This document shows positions 1 to 12,379 of a DNA stretch of 64,000 nucleotides, in pieces. The DNA is taken from the NCBI RefSeq assembly GCF_910592395.1, contig NC_088314.1, positions 5,704,001 through 5,768,000 of the forward strand. Direction: 5' to 3'. Each line of letters starts with the position of its first letter. Position 1 is the stretch's first letter. Source of the DNA: Lineus longissimus (lineage: Eukaryota > Nemertea > Pilidiophora > Heteronemertea > Lineidae). The position numbers and the translations under genes are program-made. The notes below the pieces were generated by a model that saw only the letters and a list, made by a program, of their open reading frames with translations, did not search any database and was not told the origin of the DNA.

Positions 1-3000
1 CTCCCCGCCCCCCCCCCCTCCCCCTTCGAATATACGTGTACATGTATAAGTAAACAAACAACACACTGACCTATCGAAGAACTGGCCGCTTAGGACAAAT
101 TGATCTTTCGCCTTCCCGTCAGTGAGTATGATCAATATGACTTGTGCTCCGTCTCGCTTCTTTTCCATAAGTTCAGGAAGAGATGTCGCAATGGCATGGT
201 AGAGATGGGTCGTCTGTCCTGGGGAGAACTGAGCTATGGCACGTATGGCATCAATGACTTCCTGCATGGTATTGTACTCGTCAAGTCCAAATTCTGTCTT
301 GAGGTTAGTATATTTGGCAAACACGACGACAGCGACCTAACAAAAGAGAACCAACGGACTATGAATTGTCTGCAAATGTAAATAAATTCAGTATATCTTA
401 TGGTGCTATAAACAGGCCACGACAGTTAATGCCTCAGAAATTTAAAGCGCATGATGATTTTTTGATCCCCGGAATTCTTAATCTATCTTAGGACTTTACA
501 AACTTCTACACCGCCACCAATTATATATGTGGACTTACCCTGATTCCATTGTCGCCGTATCCACCAATCCTTTCCATCAAAGCAATGATAAATTCTTTCA
601 TGGCATCAAAGTTTGCTTTCGAGATGCTGCCGGAAGAGTCGATCAAGAAGACAATATCTTGTTGACCGCAATTGGCTGAAAGACCCAAAAAGGTTATGAT
701 TACATGTGTTCATTTGGGGACGCATTTCTGCAATGTCCGGGTGGTGGGTGCTAACAACGCCTCATCGACTGTCATTCAATTGAATTCTGTTTTGAAATAT
801 CTGAACTAATCTCTGGTGGTGATTGGTGATGATGTCGGAGCCCAAAGAATTATCACAGTCATGGTAAATGTTGGTGTATACTCCAATGCATGCCATGACC
901 AGTGATAATGCTTGCATGTTATTACATGACTTGATGTCAACACAGGACCTCCTCTGAGCTTTTATCTGAACGGAACCTTTCGACGTCACTTATCAAGAGA
1001 AACGACATCACTCACTCAATTCCTATAATGACATGAATGACTGTGACATGTCACAAGGTGTATGTTGTAGGAAACCTTGAACTTAGCCTCGAGTCTGACA
1101 ACAATTGACTCCTTTATTTCAAGGTTTTCCCTGAGAGAACTAAGTCTCTTTCACACCTACATGGTGGAGATGTAGTAGGAGACGTCGTTGTTACAGTAGT
1201 CGTCTGTGGCGGTGTTGTAGATGTAGTAGGAGACGTAGATGTCGTTGTCTGTGTTGGAGGACAAGTCTGACTAGCCAGTTCAGAGAGGTGACTCAACAGC
1301 AAGTTGTAGTCTTCAGCATATATCACGCTGTTTGGGCCGGCTAGGAGCTTCAGCTGCTCCTTATCCAGATTGTCTGATATACCAACTGGTAAGACTTTGG
1401 CATTATTACTGCCAATTTCCTCAAAGGCACTGTAAATAAATCAGTGGAAAGGTATATAGGTGACAACAAGACAGTGATCATGTAACATCGTCCATCCGAA
1501 GTTCTGCTGATTTATAATACCAGTTTGATGGTTGAAAAGCTGAAGGGCTCACTTTGTTAAGGCAATACATTAGTCCTAACTCCTATAGCTGTAGGAGAAA
1601 TGTACGAGTATTGAGTTTTGGAATCCAGACAGTTTAGATGCAAACATTTGGTGTTAGGTACGGCAGCTTGAATCAGCGTGCGGGCAGTGCTTAAAGCCCC
1701 GCCTTAATCTTTCTTTCAATAGTAAAGTCGGAGAGCTTTTAGCATTCAAGCAGACAAGATCGTTATCCGGCCATTCCTTCGAATCTTTCCTCGTGCTCTC
1801 AGGCACATTTGGAAGGGCAAAGAATATGTCATGCATGCTTAGCTTTGATGTTTTGACCAGGCGCTGTGATATTAAATCTTTTGTAGCGCCATAGATCGCA
1901 GAGATTCAAGTTGGAATCTCATGTTACTCCCCGCCCCCCCCCCCTCCCCCTTCGAATATACGTGTACATGTATAAGTAAACAAACAACACACTGACCTAT
2001 CGAAGAACTGGCCGCTTAGGACAAATTGATCTTTCGCCTTCCCGTCAGTGAGTATGATCAATATGACTTGTGCTCCGTCTCGCTTCTTTTCCATAAGTTC
2101 AGGAAGAGATGTCGCAATGGCATGGTAGAGATGGGTCGTCTGTCCTGGGGAGAACTGAGCTATGGCACGTATGGCATCAATGACTTCCTGCATGGTATTG
2201 TACTCGTCAAGTCCAAATTCTGTCTTGAGGTTAGTATATTTGGCAAACACGACGACAGCGACCTAACAAAAGAGAACCAACGGACTATGAATTGTCTGCA
2301 AATGTAAATAAATTCAGTATATCTTATGGTGCTATAAACAGGCCACGACAGTTAATGCCTCAGAAATTTAAAGCGCATGATGATTTTTTGATCCCCGGAA
2401 TTCTTAATCTATCCTAGGACTTTACAAACTTCTACACCGCCACCAATTATATATGTGGACTTACCCTGATTCCATTGTCGCCGTATCCACCAATCCTTTC
2501 CATCAAAGCAATGATAAATTCTTTCATGGCATCAAAGTTTGCTTTCGAGATGCTGCCGGAAGAGTCGATCAAGAAGACAATATCTTGTTGACCGCAATTG
2601 GCTGAAAGACCCAAAAAGGTTATGATTACATGTGTTCATTTGGGGACACATTTCTGCAATGTCCGGGTGGTGGGTGCTAACAACGCCTCATCGACTGTCA
2701 TTCAATTGAATTCTGTTTTGAAATATCTGAACTAATCTCTGGTGGTGATTGGTGATGATGTCGGAGCCCAAAGAATTATCACAGTCATGGTAAATGTTGG
2801 TGTATACTCCAATGCATGCCATGACCAGTGATAATGCTTGCATGTTATTACATGACTTGATGTCAACACAGGACCTCCTCTGAGCTTTTATCTGAACGGA
2901 ACCTTTCGACGTCACTTATCAAGAGAAACGACATCACTCACTCAATTCCTATAATGACATGAATGACTGTGACATGTCACAAGGTGTATGTTGTAGGAAA

Positions 3001-6000
3001 CCTTGAACTTAGCCTCGAGTCTGACAACAATTGACTCCTTTATTTCAAGGTTTTCCCTGAGAGAACTAAGTCTCTTTCACACCTACATGGTGGAGATGTA
3101 GTAGGAGACGTCGTTGTTACAGTAGTCGTCTGTGGCGGTGTTGTAGATGTAGTAGGAGACGTAGATGTCGTTGTCTGTGTTGGAGGACAAGTCTGACTAG
3201 CCAGTTCAGAGAGGTGACTCAACAGCAAGTTGTAGTCTTCAGCATATATCACGCTGTTTGGGCCGGCTAGGAGCTTCAGCTGCTCCTTATCCAGATTGTC
3301 TGATATACCAACTGGTAAGACTTTGGCATTATTACTGCCAATTTCATCAAAGGCACTGTAAATAAATCAATGGAAAGGTATATAGGTGACAACAAGACAG
3401 TGATCATGTAACATCGTCCATCCGAAGTTCTGCTGATTTATAATACCAGTTTGATGGTTGAAAAGCTGAAGGGCTCACTTTGTTAAGGCAATACATTAGT
3501 CCTAACTCCTATAGCTGTAGGAGAAATGTACGAGTATTGAGTTTTGGAATCCAGACAGTTTAGATGCAAACATTTGGTGTTAGGTACGGCAGCTTGAATC
3601 AGCGTGCGGGCAGTGCTTAAAGCCCCGCCTTAATCTTTCTTTCAATAGTAAAGTCGGAGAGCTTTTAGCATTCAAGCAGACAAGATCGTTATCCGGCCAT
3701 TCCTTCGAATCTTTCCTCGTGCTCTCAGGCACATTTGGAAGGGCAAAGAATATGTCATGCATGCTTGGCTTTGATGTTTTGACCAGGCGCTGTGATATTA
3801 AATCTTTTGTAGCGCCATAGATCGCAGAGATTCAAGTTGGAATCTCATGTTACTCCCCGCCCCTCCCCCTTCGAATATACGTGTACATGTATAAGTAAAC
3901 AAACAACACACTGACCTATCGAAGAACTGGCCGCTTAGGACAAATTGATCTTTCGCCTTCCCGTCAGTGAGTATGATCAATATGACTTGTGCTCCGTCTC
4001 GCTTCTTTTCCATAAGTTCAGGAAGAGATGTCGCAATGGCATGGTAGAGATGGGTCGTCTGTCCTGGAGAGAACTGAGCTATGGCACGTATGGCATCAAT
4101 GACTTCCTGCATGGTATTGTACTCGTCAAGTCCAAATTCTGTCTTGAGGTTAGTATATTTGGCAAACACGACGACAGCGACCTAACAAAAGAGAACCAAC
4201 GGACTATGAATTGTCTGCAAATGTAAATAAATTCAGTATATCTTGTGGTGCTATAAACAGGCCACGACAGTTAATGCCTCAGAAATTTAAAGCGCATGAT
4301 GATTTTTTGATCCCCGGAATTCTTAATCTATCCTAGGACTTTACAAACTTCTACACCGCCACCAATTATATATGTGGACTTACCCTGATTCCATTGTCGC
4401 CGTATCCACCAATCCTTTCCATCAAAGCAATGATAAATTCTTTCATGGCATCAAAGTTTGCTTTCGAGATGCTGCCGGAAGAGTCGATCAAGAAGACAAT
4501 ATCTTGTTGACCGCAATTGGCTGAAAGACCCAAAAAGGTTATGATTACATGTGTTCATTTGGGGACGCATTTCTGCAATGTCCGGGTGGTGGGTGCTAAC
4601 AACGCCTCATCGACTGTCATTCAATTGAATTCTGTTTTGAAATATCTGAACTAATCTCTGGTGGTGATTGGTGATGATGTCGGAGCCCAAAGAATTATCA
4701 CAGTCATGGTAAATGTTGGTGTATACTCCAATGCATGCCATGACCAGTGATAATGCTTGCATGTTATTACATGACTTGATGTCAACACAGGACCTCCTCT
4801 GAGCTTTTATCTGAACGGAACCTTTCGACGTCACTTATCAAGAGAAACGACATCACTCACTCAATTCCTATAATGACATGAATGACTGTGACATGTCACA
4901 AGGTGTATGTTGTAGGAAACCTTGAACTTAGCCTCGAGTCTGACAACAATTGACTCCTTTATTTCAAGGTTTTCCCTGAGAGAACTAAGTCTCTTTCACA
5001 CCTACATGGTGGAGATGTAGTAGGAGACGTCGTTGTTACAGTAGTCGTCTGTGGCGGTGTTGTAGATGTAGTAGGAGACGTAGATGTCGTTGTCTGTGTT
5101 GGAGGACAAGTCTGACTAGCCAGTTCAGAGAGGTGACTCAACAGCAAGTTGTAGTCTTCAGCATATATCACGCTGTTTGGGCCGGCTAGGAGCTTCAGCT
5201 GCTCCTTATCCAGATTGTCTGATATACCAACTGGTAAGACTTTGGCATTATTACTGCCAATTTCCTCAAAGGCACTGTAAATAAATCAATGGAAAGGTAT
5301 ATAGGTGACAACAAGACAGTGATCATGTAACATCGTCCATCCGAAGTTCTGCTGATTTATAATACCAGTTTGATGGTTGAAAAGCTGAAGGGCTCACTTT
5401 GTTAAGGCAATACATTAGTCCTAACTCCTATAGCTGTAGGAGAAATGTACGAGTATTGAGTTTTGGAATCCAGACAGTTTAGATGCAAACATTTGGTGTT
5501 AGGTACGGCAGCTTGAATCAGCGTGCGGGCAGTGCTTAAAGCCCCGCCTTAATCTTTCTTTCAATAGTAAAGTCGGAGAGCTTTTAGCATTCAAGCAGAC
5601 AAGATCGTTATCCGGCCATTCCTTCGAATCTTTCCTCGTGCTCTCAGGCACATTTGGAAGGGCAAAGAATATGTCATGCATGCTTGGCTTTGATGTTTTG
5701 ACCAGGCGCTGTGATATTAAATCTTTTGTAGCGCCATAGATCGCAGAGATTCAAGTTGGAATCTCATGTTACTCCCCGCCCCTCCCCCTTCGAATATACG
5801 TGTACATGTATAAGTAAACAAACAACACACTGACCTATCGAAGAACTGGCCGCTTAGGACAAATTGATCTTTCGCCTTCCCGTCAGTGAGTATGATCAAT
5901 ATGACTTGTGCTCCGTCTCGCTTCTTTTCCATAAGTTCAGGAAGAGATGTCGCAATGGCATGGTAGAGATGGGTCGTCTGTCCTGGAGAGAACTGAGCTA

Positions 6001-9000
6001 TGGCACGTATGGCATCAATGACTTCCTGCATGGTATTGTACTCGTCAAGTCCAAATTCTGTCTTGAGGTTAGTATATTTGGCAAACACGACGACAGCGAC
6101 CTAACAAAAGAGAACCAACGGACTATGAATTGTCTGCAAATGTAAATAAATTCAGTATATCTTGTGGTGCTATAAACAGGCCACGACAGTTAATGCCTCA
6201 GAAATTTAAAGCGCATGATGATTTTTTGATCCCCGGAATTCTTAATCTATCCTAGGACTTTACAAACTTCTACACCGCCACCAATTATATATGTGGACTT
6301 ACCCTGATTCCATTGTCGCCGTATCCACCAATCCTTTCCATCAAAGCAATGATAAATTCTTTCATGGCATCAAAGTTTGCTTTCGAGATGCTGCCGGAAG
6401 AGTCGATCAAGAAGACAATATCTTGTTGACCGCAATTGGCTGAAAGACCCAAAAAGGTTATGATTACATGTGTTCATTTGGGGACGCATTTCTGCAATGT
6501 CCGGGTGGTGGGTGCTAACAACGCCTCATCGACTGTCATTCAATTGAATTCTGTTTTGAAATATCTGAACTAATCTCTGGTGGTGATTGGTGATGATGTC
6601 GGAGCCCAAAGAATTATCACAGTCATGGTAAATGTTGGTGTATACTCCAATGCATGCCATGACCAGTGATAATGCTTGCATGTTATTACATGACTTGATG
6701 TCAACACAGGACCTCCTCTGAGCTTTTATCTGAACGGAACCTTTCGACGTCACTTATCAAGAGAAACGACATCACTCACTCAATTCTTATAATGACATGA
6801 ATGACTGTGACATGTCACAAGGTGTATGTTGTAGGAAACCTTGAACTTAGCCTCGAGTCTGACAACAATTGACTCCTTTATTTCAAGGTTTTCCCTGAGA
6901 GAACTAAGTCTCTTTCACACCTACATGGTGGAGATGTAGTAGGAGACGTCGTTGTTACAGTAGTCGTCTGTGGCGGTGTTGTAGATGTAGTAGGAGACGT
7001 AGATGTCGTTGTCTGTGTTGGAGGACAAGTCTGACTAGCCAGTTCAGAGAGGTGACTCAACAGCAAGTTGTAGTCTTCAGCATATATCACGCTGTTTGGG
7101 CCGGCTAGGAGCTTCAGCTGCTCCTTATCCAGATTGTCTGATATACCAACTGGTAAGACTTTGGCATTATTACTGCCAATTTCCTCAAAGGCACTGTAAA
7201 TAAATCAATGGAAAGGTATATAGGTGACAACAAGACAGTGATCATGTAACATCGTCCATCCGAAGTTCTGCTGATTTATAATACCAGTTTGATGGTTGAA
7301 AAGCTGAAGGGCTCACTTTGTTAAGGCAATACATTAGTCCTAACTCCTATAGCTGTAGGAGAAATGTACGAGTATTGAGTTTTGGAATCCAGACAGTTTA
7401 GATGCAAACATTTGGTGTTAGGTACGGCAGCTTGAATCAGCGTGCGGGCAGTGCTTAAAGCCCCGCCTTAATCTTTCTTTCAATAGTAAAGTCGGAGAGC
7501 TTTTAGCATTCAAGCAGACAAGATCGTTATCCGGCCATTCCTTCGAATCTTTCCTCGTGCTCTCAGGCACATTTGGAAGGGCAAAGAATATGTCATGCAT
7601 GCTTAGCTTTGATGTTTTGACCAGGCGCTGTGATATTAAATCTTTTGTAGCGCCATAGATCGCAGAGATTCAAGTTGGAATCTCATGTTACTCCCCGCCC
7701 CCCCCCCCTCCCCCTTCGAATATACATGTACACGTATAAGTAAACAAACAACACACTGACCTATCGAAGAACTGGCCGCTTAGGACAAATTGATCTTTCG
7801 CCTTCCCGTCAGTGAGTATGATCAATATGACTTGTGCTCCGTCTCGCTTCTTTTCCATAAGTTCAGGAAGAGATGTCGCAATGGCATGGTAGAGATGGGT
7901 CGTCTGTCCTGGAGAGAACTGAGCTATGGCACGTATGGCATCAATGACTTCCTGCATGGTATTGTACTCGTCAAGTCCAAATTCTGTCTTGAGGTTAGTA
8001 TATTTGGCAAACACGACGACAGCGACCTAACAAAAGAGAACCAACGGACTATGAATTGTCTGCAAATGTAAATAAATTCAGTATATCTTGTGGTGCTATA
8101 AACAGGCCACGACAGTTAATGCCTCAGAAATTTAAAGCGCATGATGATTTTTTGATCCCCGGAATTCTTAATCTATCCTAGGACTTTACAAACTTCTACA
8201 CCGCCACCAATTATATATGTGGACTTACCCTGATTCCATTGTCGCCGTATCCACCAATCCTTTCCATCAAAGCAATGATAAATTCTTTCATGGCATCAAA
8301 GTTTGCTTTCGAGATGCTGCCGGAAGAGTCGATCAAGAAGACAATATCTTGTTGACCGCAATTGGCTGAAAGACCCAAAAAGGTTATGATTACATGTGTT
8401 TATTTGGGGACGCATTTCTGCAATGTCCGGGTGGTGGGTGCTAACAACGCCTCATCGACTGTCATTCAATTGAATTCTGTTTTGAAATATCTGAACTAAT
8501 CTCTGGTGGTGATTGGTGATGATGTCGGAGCCCAAAGAATTATCACAGTCATGGTAAATGTTGATGTATACTCCAATGCATGCCATGACCAGTGATAATG
8601 CTTGCATGTTATTACATGACTTGATGTCAACACAGGACCTCCTCTGAGCTTTTATCTGAACGGAACCTTTCGACGTCACTTATCAAGAGAAACGACATCA
8701 CTCACTCAATTCCTATAATGACATGAATGACTGTGACATGTCACAAGGTGTATGTTGTAGGAAACCTTGAACTTAGCCTCGAGTCTGACAACAATTGACT
8801 CCTTTATTTCAAGGTTTTCCCTGAGAGAACTAAGTCTCTTTCACACCTACATGGTGGAGATGTAGTAGGAGACGTCGTTGTTACAGTAGTCGTCTGTGGC
8901 GGTGTTGTAGATGTAGTAGGAGACGTAGATGTCGTTGTCTGTGTTGGAGGACAAGTCTGACTAGCCAGTTCAGAGAGGTGACTCAACAGCAAGTTGTAGT

Positions 9001-10292
9001 CTTCAGCATATATCACGCTGTTTGGGCCGGCTAGGAGCTTCAGCTGCTCCTTATCCAGATTGTCTGATATACCAACTGGTAAGACTTTGGCATTATTACT
9101 GCCAATTTCCTCAAAGGCACTGTAAATAAATCAATGGAAAGGTATATAGGTGACAACAAGACAGTGATCATGTAACATCGTCCATCCGAAGTTCTGCTGA
9201 TTTATAATACCAGTTTGATGGTTGAAAAGCTGAAGGGCTCACTTTGTTAAGGCAATACATTAGTCCTAACTCCTATAGCTGTAGGAGAAATGTACGAGTA
9301 TTGAGTTTTGGAATCCAGACAGTTTAGATGCAAACATTTGGTGTTAGGTACGGCAGCTTGAATCAGCGTGCGGGCAGTGCTTAAAGCCCCGCCTTAATCT
9401 TTCTTTCAATAGTAAAGTCGGAGAGCTTTTAGCATTCAAGCAGACAAGATCGTTATCCGGCCATTCCTTCGAATCTTTCCTCGTGCTCTCAGGCACATTT
9501 GGAAGGGCAAAGAATATGTCATGCATGCTTAGCTTTGATGATTTGACCAGGCGCTGTGATATTAAATCTTTTGTAGCGCCATAGATCGCAGAGATTCAAG
9601 TTGGAATCTCATGTTACTCCCCGCCCCCCCTCCTCCCCCTTCGAATATACGTGTACATGTATAAGTAAACAAACAACACACTGACCTATCGAAGAACTGG
9701 CCGCTTAGGACAAATTGATCTTTCGCCTTCCCGTCAGTGAGTATGATCAATATGACTTGTGCTCCGTCTCGCTTCTTTTCCATAAGTTCAGGAAGAGATG
9801 TCGCAATGGCATGGTAGAGATGGGTCGTCTGTCCTGGAGAGAACTGAGCTATGGCACGTATGGCATCAATGACTTCCTGCATGGTATTGTACTCGTCAAG
9901 TCCAAATTCTGTCTTGAGGTTAGTATATTTGGCAAACACGACGACAGCGACCTAACAAAAGAGAACCAACGGACTATGAATTGTCTGCAAATGTAAATAA
10001 ATTCAGTATATCTTGTGGTGCTATAAACAGGCCACGACAGTTAATGCCTCAGAAATTTAAAGCGCATGATGATTTTTTGATCCCCGGAATTCTTAATCTA
10101 TCCTAGGACTTTACAAACTTCTACACCGCCACCAATTATATATGTGGACTTACCCTGATTCCATTGTCGCCGTATCCACCAATCCTTTCCATCAAAGCAA
10201 TGATAAATTCTTTCATGGCATCAAAGTTTGCTTTCGAGATGCTGCCGGAAGAGTCGATCAAGAAGACAATATCTTGTTGACCGCAATTGGCT
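1..10292. repeat. Tandem array of a ~1.92-kb unit (at least 5.3 copies), coding on the minus strand
   Basis: Equivalent points in successive copies lie at 100, 2026, 3945, 5864, 7790 and 9715, giving periods of 1926, 1919, 1919, 1926 and 1925 bp. Exons and introns are nearly identical between copies. I see only scattered single-base differences plus a variable C-rich tract (near 9, 1931, 3855, 5775, 7695 and 9622) that explains most of the period change. Homology stops just past the acceptor of the first A exon, at about 10292; beyond it only faint similarity remains. The left end is outside the window, so the copy number is a minimum. Confidence 0.97.
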
Positions 10293-10758
10293 AAAAGAGT
10301 CGTATAAGATTATGATTATTCATTGGAAAAAAAAATGAATTTGTTTCTGCAGAAACACTCTGATTGGAGTAAGAACCTATGCTGTGCTTGACAAATTAAT
10401 GAGTAGGCCTAATTGTAACATCTGAAATAGGCTTAGAAATAGTGAGTAGTTTTCTGGGGATTTCATACACGTGCACATTATGGAATCATTTGTGCTATAG
10501 CTTTTTTGAAGTTTTATAAAACATTTGAAGGTTCTACACATAGTTGCTGGGTTTTTCGCCAATTATCATTTCATTTAAGTCTTACTTGAAATAGCTCCAC
10601 GTGTGCCAGTAAAAAACGCCATTGGAAAATACTTTTCCTCAGAGCGCACAGGCTTTTTTTTCGAGTTCAGCCATCTCAATGTAGAACTTACAATTAAATG
10701 CTGACCCCGCGGCCACTGAAAGCAGCGACAGCAATGCCACAAGTAGTATCATCTGCAT
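71..10758 (-). CDS. Multi-vWA-domain secreted protein with Thr-rich linkers (5' part; continues off left edge)
   Basis: The signal exon is 10758-10692 (22 codons, hydrophobic MQMILLVALLSLLSVAAGSA). Then come modules of exons A, B and C. Module 1: 10290-10154, 9951-9686, 9119-8851. Module 2: 8365-8229, 8026-7761, 7193-6925. Module 3: 6439-6303, 6100-5835, 5274-5006. Module 4: 4520-4384, 4181-3916, 3355-3087. Module 5: 2601-2465, 2262-1997, 1429-1161. Module 6: 675-539, 336-71, with exon C off the window. A (137 nt) carries the MIDAS motif DSSGS in CGQQDIVFLIDSSGS. B (266 nt) carries the second MIDAS Thr (GQTTHLY) and LTDG. C (269 nt) finishes the domain (KVLPVGISDN) and adds a Thr/Pro linker. 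Phases chain as 1-0-2-1, so each 672-nt module adds 224 residues in frame. All metal-site residues are present, so ligand binding is plausible. vWA repeats of this kind occur in matrix and adhesion proteins. The ligand and C-terminus are unknown, and the Thr-rich linkers suggest O-glycosylation (inference). Confidence 0.85.
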
Positions 10759-10905
10759 CTGTAAAGGAAAATTGGATGTTACGAGTCCTGATAAAAAACA
10801 AAGCAAAAATTTCTAGTCAGGTTTAAATCAACTTAAAACTCCTCATTTTACCAGTTCCATTAACAAAGAGTCCGACCCCAATTATAAAAGGGCAAGTTTT
10901 CCTTA

Positions 10906-11755
10906 AGCCCGTAGCACACTAGCCGCCAACTTCGGCGTTCACTTGCGTTTTTTTGCCGCAAGAGTCCTGAACGCCTGAAAAATCCCTAGTCTGCTACGAA
11001 CGGCGTCGGCGAACGCGACTTGCCGCCACTTGCCGCAACTAAACGCCAAATATCTAATGTTTGATTTTTGACGCGTGTCGCCGCGTTTGAACGCAAGAAG
11101 AAGCCAGGTGTGCTACGGATTGCCGCCTGAATTGGCGTCGGCGGCGAGGCTATGGCCAATCAGTATGCGTCTTGATGTCACATGATTTCAAAATGGCAGC
11201 CTAAAGTGGCGGAAAAGACGCTACTGGACGCCGATTCTTGGCAGAGACAAGACCACAATTGATTTTTTAAGTCTTTTAGCAGTTAAATTGTCAATGTTTG
11301 ACCGCGACGCATCAAATACTGCGTGGGGTTGTGAATCTGAAATTTTGATATGATATTCCGGACAGTCGAGCAAGTAAATTGTGAAAAATAAACTGGTAGT
11401 TGACCACGGAAATTTTTTGATAATCGACAAATTAGACAGACATTGATATTTCCACTCTTTTCAGCCAACTGGCAGAAAAATCTCAAAACACTATTACCCA
11501 ATTAGCAAAATTCGAAATTAATTTTTTCATCAAATAATTTCTTTATATCTGTAGACTTGCCACAGCAAATATTTTTTCAATACCTCTCCAAATATGTACT
11601 CGAGAGTTAAAAACTCCAACCTATGAATATTCATTAGTGGTCTTGTCTCGGCAGGTGTGCTCTGACCGGGATCCACTGGCCGCCAACTTCGGCGTCGAGA
11701 GGCGTCAGCTGAACGCTTCTTGTCGCCAAAGTTGGCGGCTAGTGTGCTGCGGGCT
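10906..11755. mobile_element. 850-bp MITE, PIF/Harbinger-like, in the first intron of the vWA gene
   Basis: The ends are inverted repeats of 32 bp: 10906-10937 matches the reverse complement of 11724-11755 at 30 of 32 positions (both begin AGCCCG and share CACACTAGCCGCCAACTT). The element is flanked by TTA on both sides (10903-10905 and 11756-11758). A 3-bp TTA/TAA target duplication is typical of PIF/Harbinger elements. The interior is rich in further CGCCAA/TTGGCG boxes (for example 11682-11695). No transposase ORF is present, so it is non-autonomous. Confidence 0.8.
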
Positions 11756-12089
11756 TTACCGACTAAATCAGACAAATAGGCCTACTAGGCCTAAAATTGG
11801 TAAAATCCTGAATCCATATCTGGCGTTATCGGTATACGGTAATTTAGACGAAAGTAAATTAGGCAATGGTAAAACTCTAACCCCTCTACCTATACACTGC
11901 ACCACTGGAAGGTTTCTATGGTCAGGTAGGCGTACTCTATCCCTCAACACATTCAACTCATTTGTAGCCTGCATGTTAAATAAAAGTCGCTCTAGTTCCC
12001 GGATTATATATCGGTATATCGATAATGATTATCATCTTTCGTGACAAAATAAAAAGGAGGAGGGCCGTTCGCTGCTTAAAATACATACG

Positions 12090-12186
12090 GCAGATTCCGC
12101 TATAAAGCCGTTTGCCGCCCGAGTTTACAGGCTATTTTCGCCGCAACGGCAAACCGCGGCGGTTACCCGTTGTATAGTGGAATCAG
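12090..12186. repeat. Imperfect inverted repeat, GC-rich
   Basis: CAGATTCCGCTATAAAGCCG near 12091 is mirrored by CGTTGTATAGTGGAATC near 12169-12185, with GCCGC-rich sequence between. It may be a small degenerate transposon or a hairpin. No target-site duplication is obvious. Confidence 0.35.
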
Positions 12187-12311
12187 CCTGGCTGGCTATT
12201 GAATTACTGCTTGCATGGGAAGGTATAGGCAGGTACCTAAGAAAGCTGAGAAAATTACCAATATTTAATAAGGTGGAAAGTTGCCGAAATTGGGAAGAAG
12301 GTATAACTTAC

Positions 12312-12378
12312 CGTCACTTTTAGTTAAAGCAGGTCCACATGCAATGACTGCCGATTATACGACTCGGGTGAATATATA
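12312..12378 (-). promoter_or_regulatory. Possible TATA promoter and 5' non-coding exon of the vWA gene
   Basis: On the minus strand a TATATA hexamer lies at 12378-12373. About 60 bases further on there is a consensus donor (exon ending at 12312, then GTAAGTTAT). A start site some 30 bases after the TATA box would give a non-coding first exon of roughly 35 nt that splices to the acceptor just before the ATG at 10758 (CCTTTACAG then ATGCAG). The start codon of the gene opens its exon directly, so an upstream non-coding exon is required. This one fits, but no transcript evidence is available. Confidence 0.4.
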
Positions 12379-12379
12379 G

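Noticed and set aside
100-381. 93-residue plus-strand ORF repeated in every unit (also at 2026, 3945, 5864, 7790, 9715)
   Set aside because: It is antisense to the vWA exon B and copied only because the unit is copied; the minus-strand frame has domain motifs and splice sites.
762-989. 75-residue minus-strand ORF repeated in each unit
   Set aside because: It lies in the intron between exons C and A, has no splice role, and breaks no pattern beyond the tandem repeat itself.
1654-1836. 60-residue minus-strand ORF repeated in each unit
   Set aside because: It is intronic sequence between exons B and C; no domain and no in-phase splice sites.
1-10292. Array as a pure assembly artefact
   Set aside because: Units differ by single bases and by C-tract length in a mosaic way, and the exons remain in phase, so real duplication is the simpler reading; raw reads are still needed to fix the copy number.
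11530-11775. ORFs over the MITE ends (for example 11530-11775 minus and 11637-12044 plus)
   Set aside because: They are translations of the terminal repeat and resemble no transposase.
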